A stretch of 64,000 nucleotides of DNA. Source: Ferranicluibacter rubi. Its GTDB lineage: Bacteria; Pseudomonadota; Alphaproteobacteria; Rhizobiales; Rhizobiaceae. The stretch lies in assembly GCF_011603255.1 (NCBI RefSeq), contig NZ_JAANCM010000002.1, forward strand, positions 1 through 64,000. Reading direction: 5' to 3'. Numbering within the stretch: the stretch's first letter is position 1; every line of letters begins with the position of its first letter. Position numbers and translations under genes: made by a program. Below, in pieces: positions 63,980 to 64,000 of this stretch. Under the pieces are notes generated by a model, which saw only the letters and a program-made list of their open reading frames with translations, made no database searches and was not told where the DNA came from.

Positions 63980-64000
63980 GGCACTCTCGTTACTGGTGGA

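Noticed and set aside
1-64000. CRISPR array or insertion sequence
   Set aside because: No regularly spaced direct repeats and no transposase-like protein or terminal inverted repeats were seen in any part of the window.

Overview
The window is a chromosomal segment of a high-GC alphaproteobacterium, almost certainly a member of the Rhizobiaceae. The gene order dapA-smpB-NYN protein-rpoZ-rsh and DUF2062-acpS-lepB-rnc-era is the conserved rhizobial order as I remember it. The encoded proteins (133-residue omega subunit, single bifunctional Rsh, NrtR/NadQ-type NAD regulator, GH16 glycanase with calcium-binding repeats) fit the same group. Everything here rests on reading the sequence and family knowledge; no database search was run.

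Region 1 (1-10.3 kb) is housekeeping: the 5' end of an exported protein gene, lysine biosynthesis (dapA), ribosome rescue (smpB), RNA polymerase omega (rpoZ), stringent response (rsh), and the acpS-lepB-rnc-era group. Rsh is preceded by a 13-codon leader ORF that has the only good ribosome binding site and ends in an ATGA overlap with the rsh start.

Region 2 (10.4-46.6 kb) separates era from recO, which are normally adjacent in rhizobia. It opens with a glutathionyl-hydroquinone reductase and tex, then galE and ugd (UDP-galactose and UDP-glucuronate supply). A complete Wzx/Wzy-type exopolysaccharide locus follows: ExoY-like priming transferase, outer-membrane OPX lipoprotein, Wzc-like tyrosine kinase/co-polymerase, UDP-uronate epimerase, Wzx flippase, Wzy polymerase, WecG-family, GT4 and GT2 transferases, several acyltransferases and a methyltransferase. 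Three glycoside hydrolases (GH5, GH10, GH16) appear to use three different export routes (Sec, Tat, probable type I). At 38.8-43.1 kb lies the oddest part: a Tat-exported SGNH esterase fused to a phage-tail-like C-terminal domain, a 67-residue protein, a 408-residue protein built of phage tail-fibre-type modules and a 53-residue coiled-coil protein. I see no capsid, terminase, integrase or lysis gene nearby.

Region 3 (46.8-53.7 kb) resumes with recO, a large DUF2339 membrane protein, an HD hydrolase, an acyltransferase, a MOSC protein and a VanZ-like protein whose 3' end overlaps the MOSC gene antisense.

Region 4 (53.7-64 kb) holds nadABC behind a perfect 19-base palindrome, a TauE/SafE permease, periplasmic Cu/Zn superoxide dismutase, an MscS channel, and a tightly overlapping minus-strand operon (ygfZ, HD hydrolase, tyrosine-phosphatase-like protein, NrtR/NadQ-type regulator). 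The regulator and palindrome together suggest a local NAD-homeostasis circuit. A secreted protein of unknown function closes the window.
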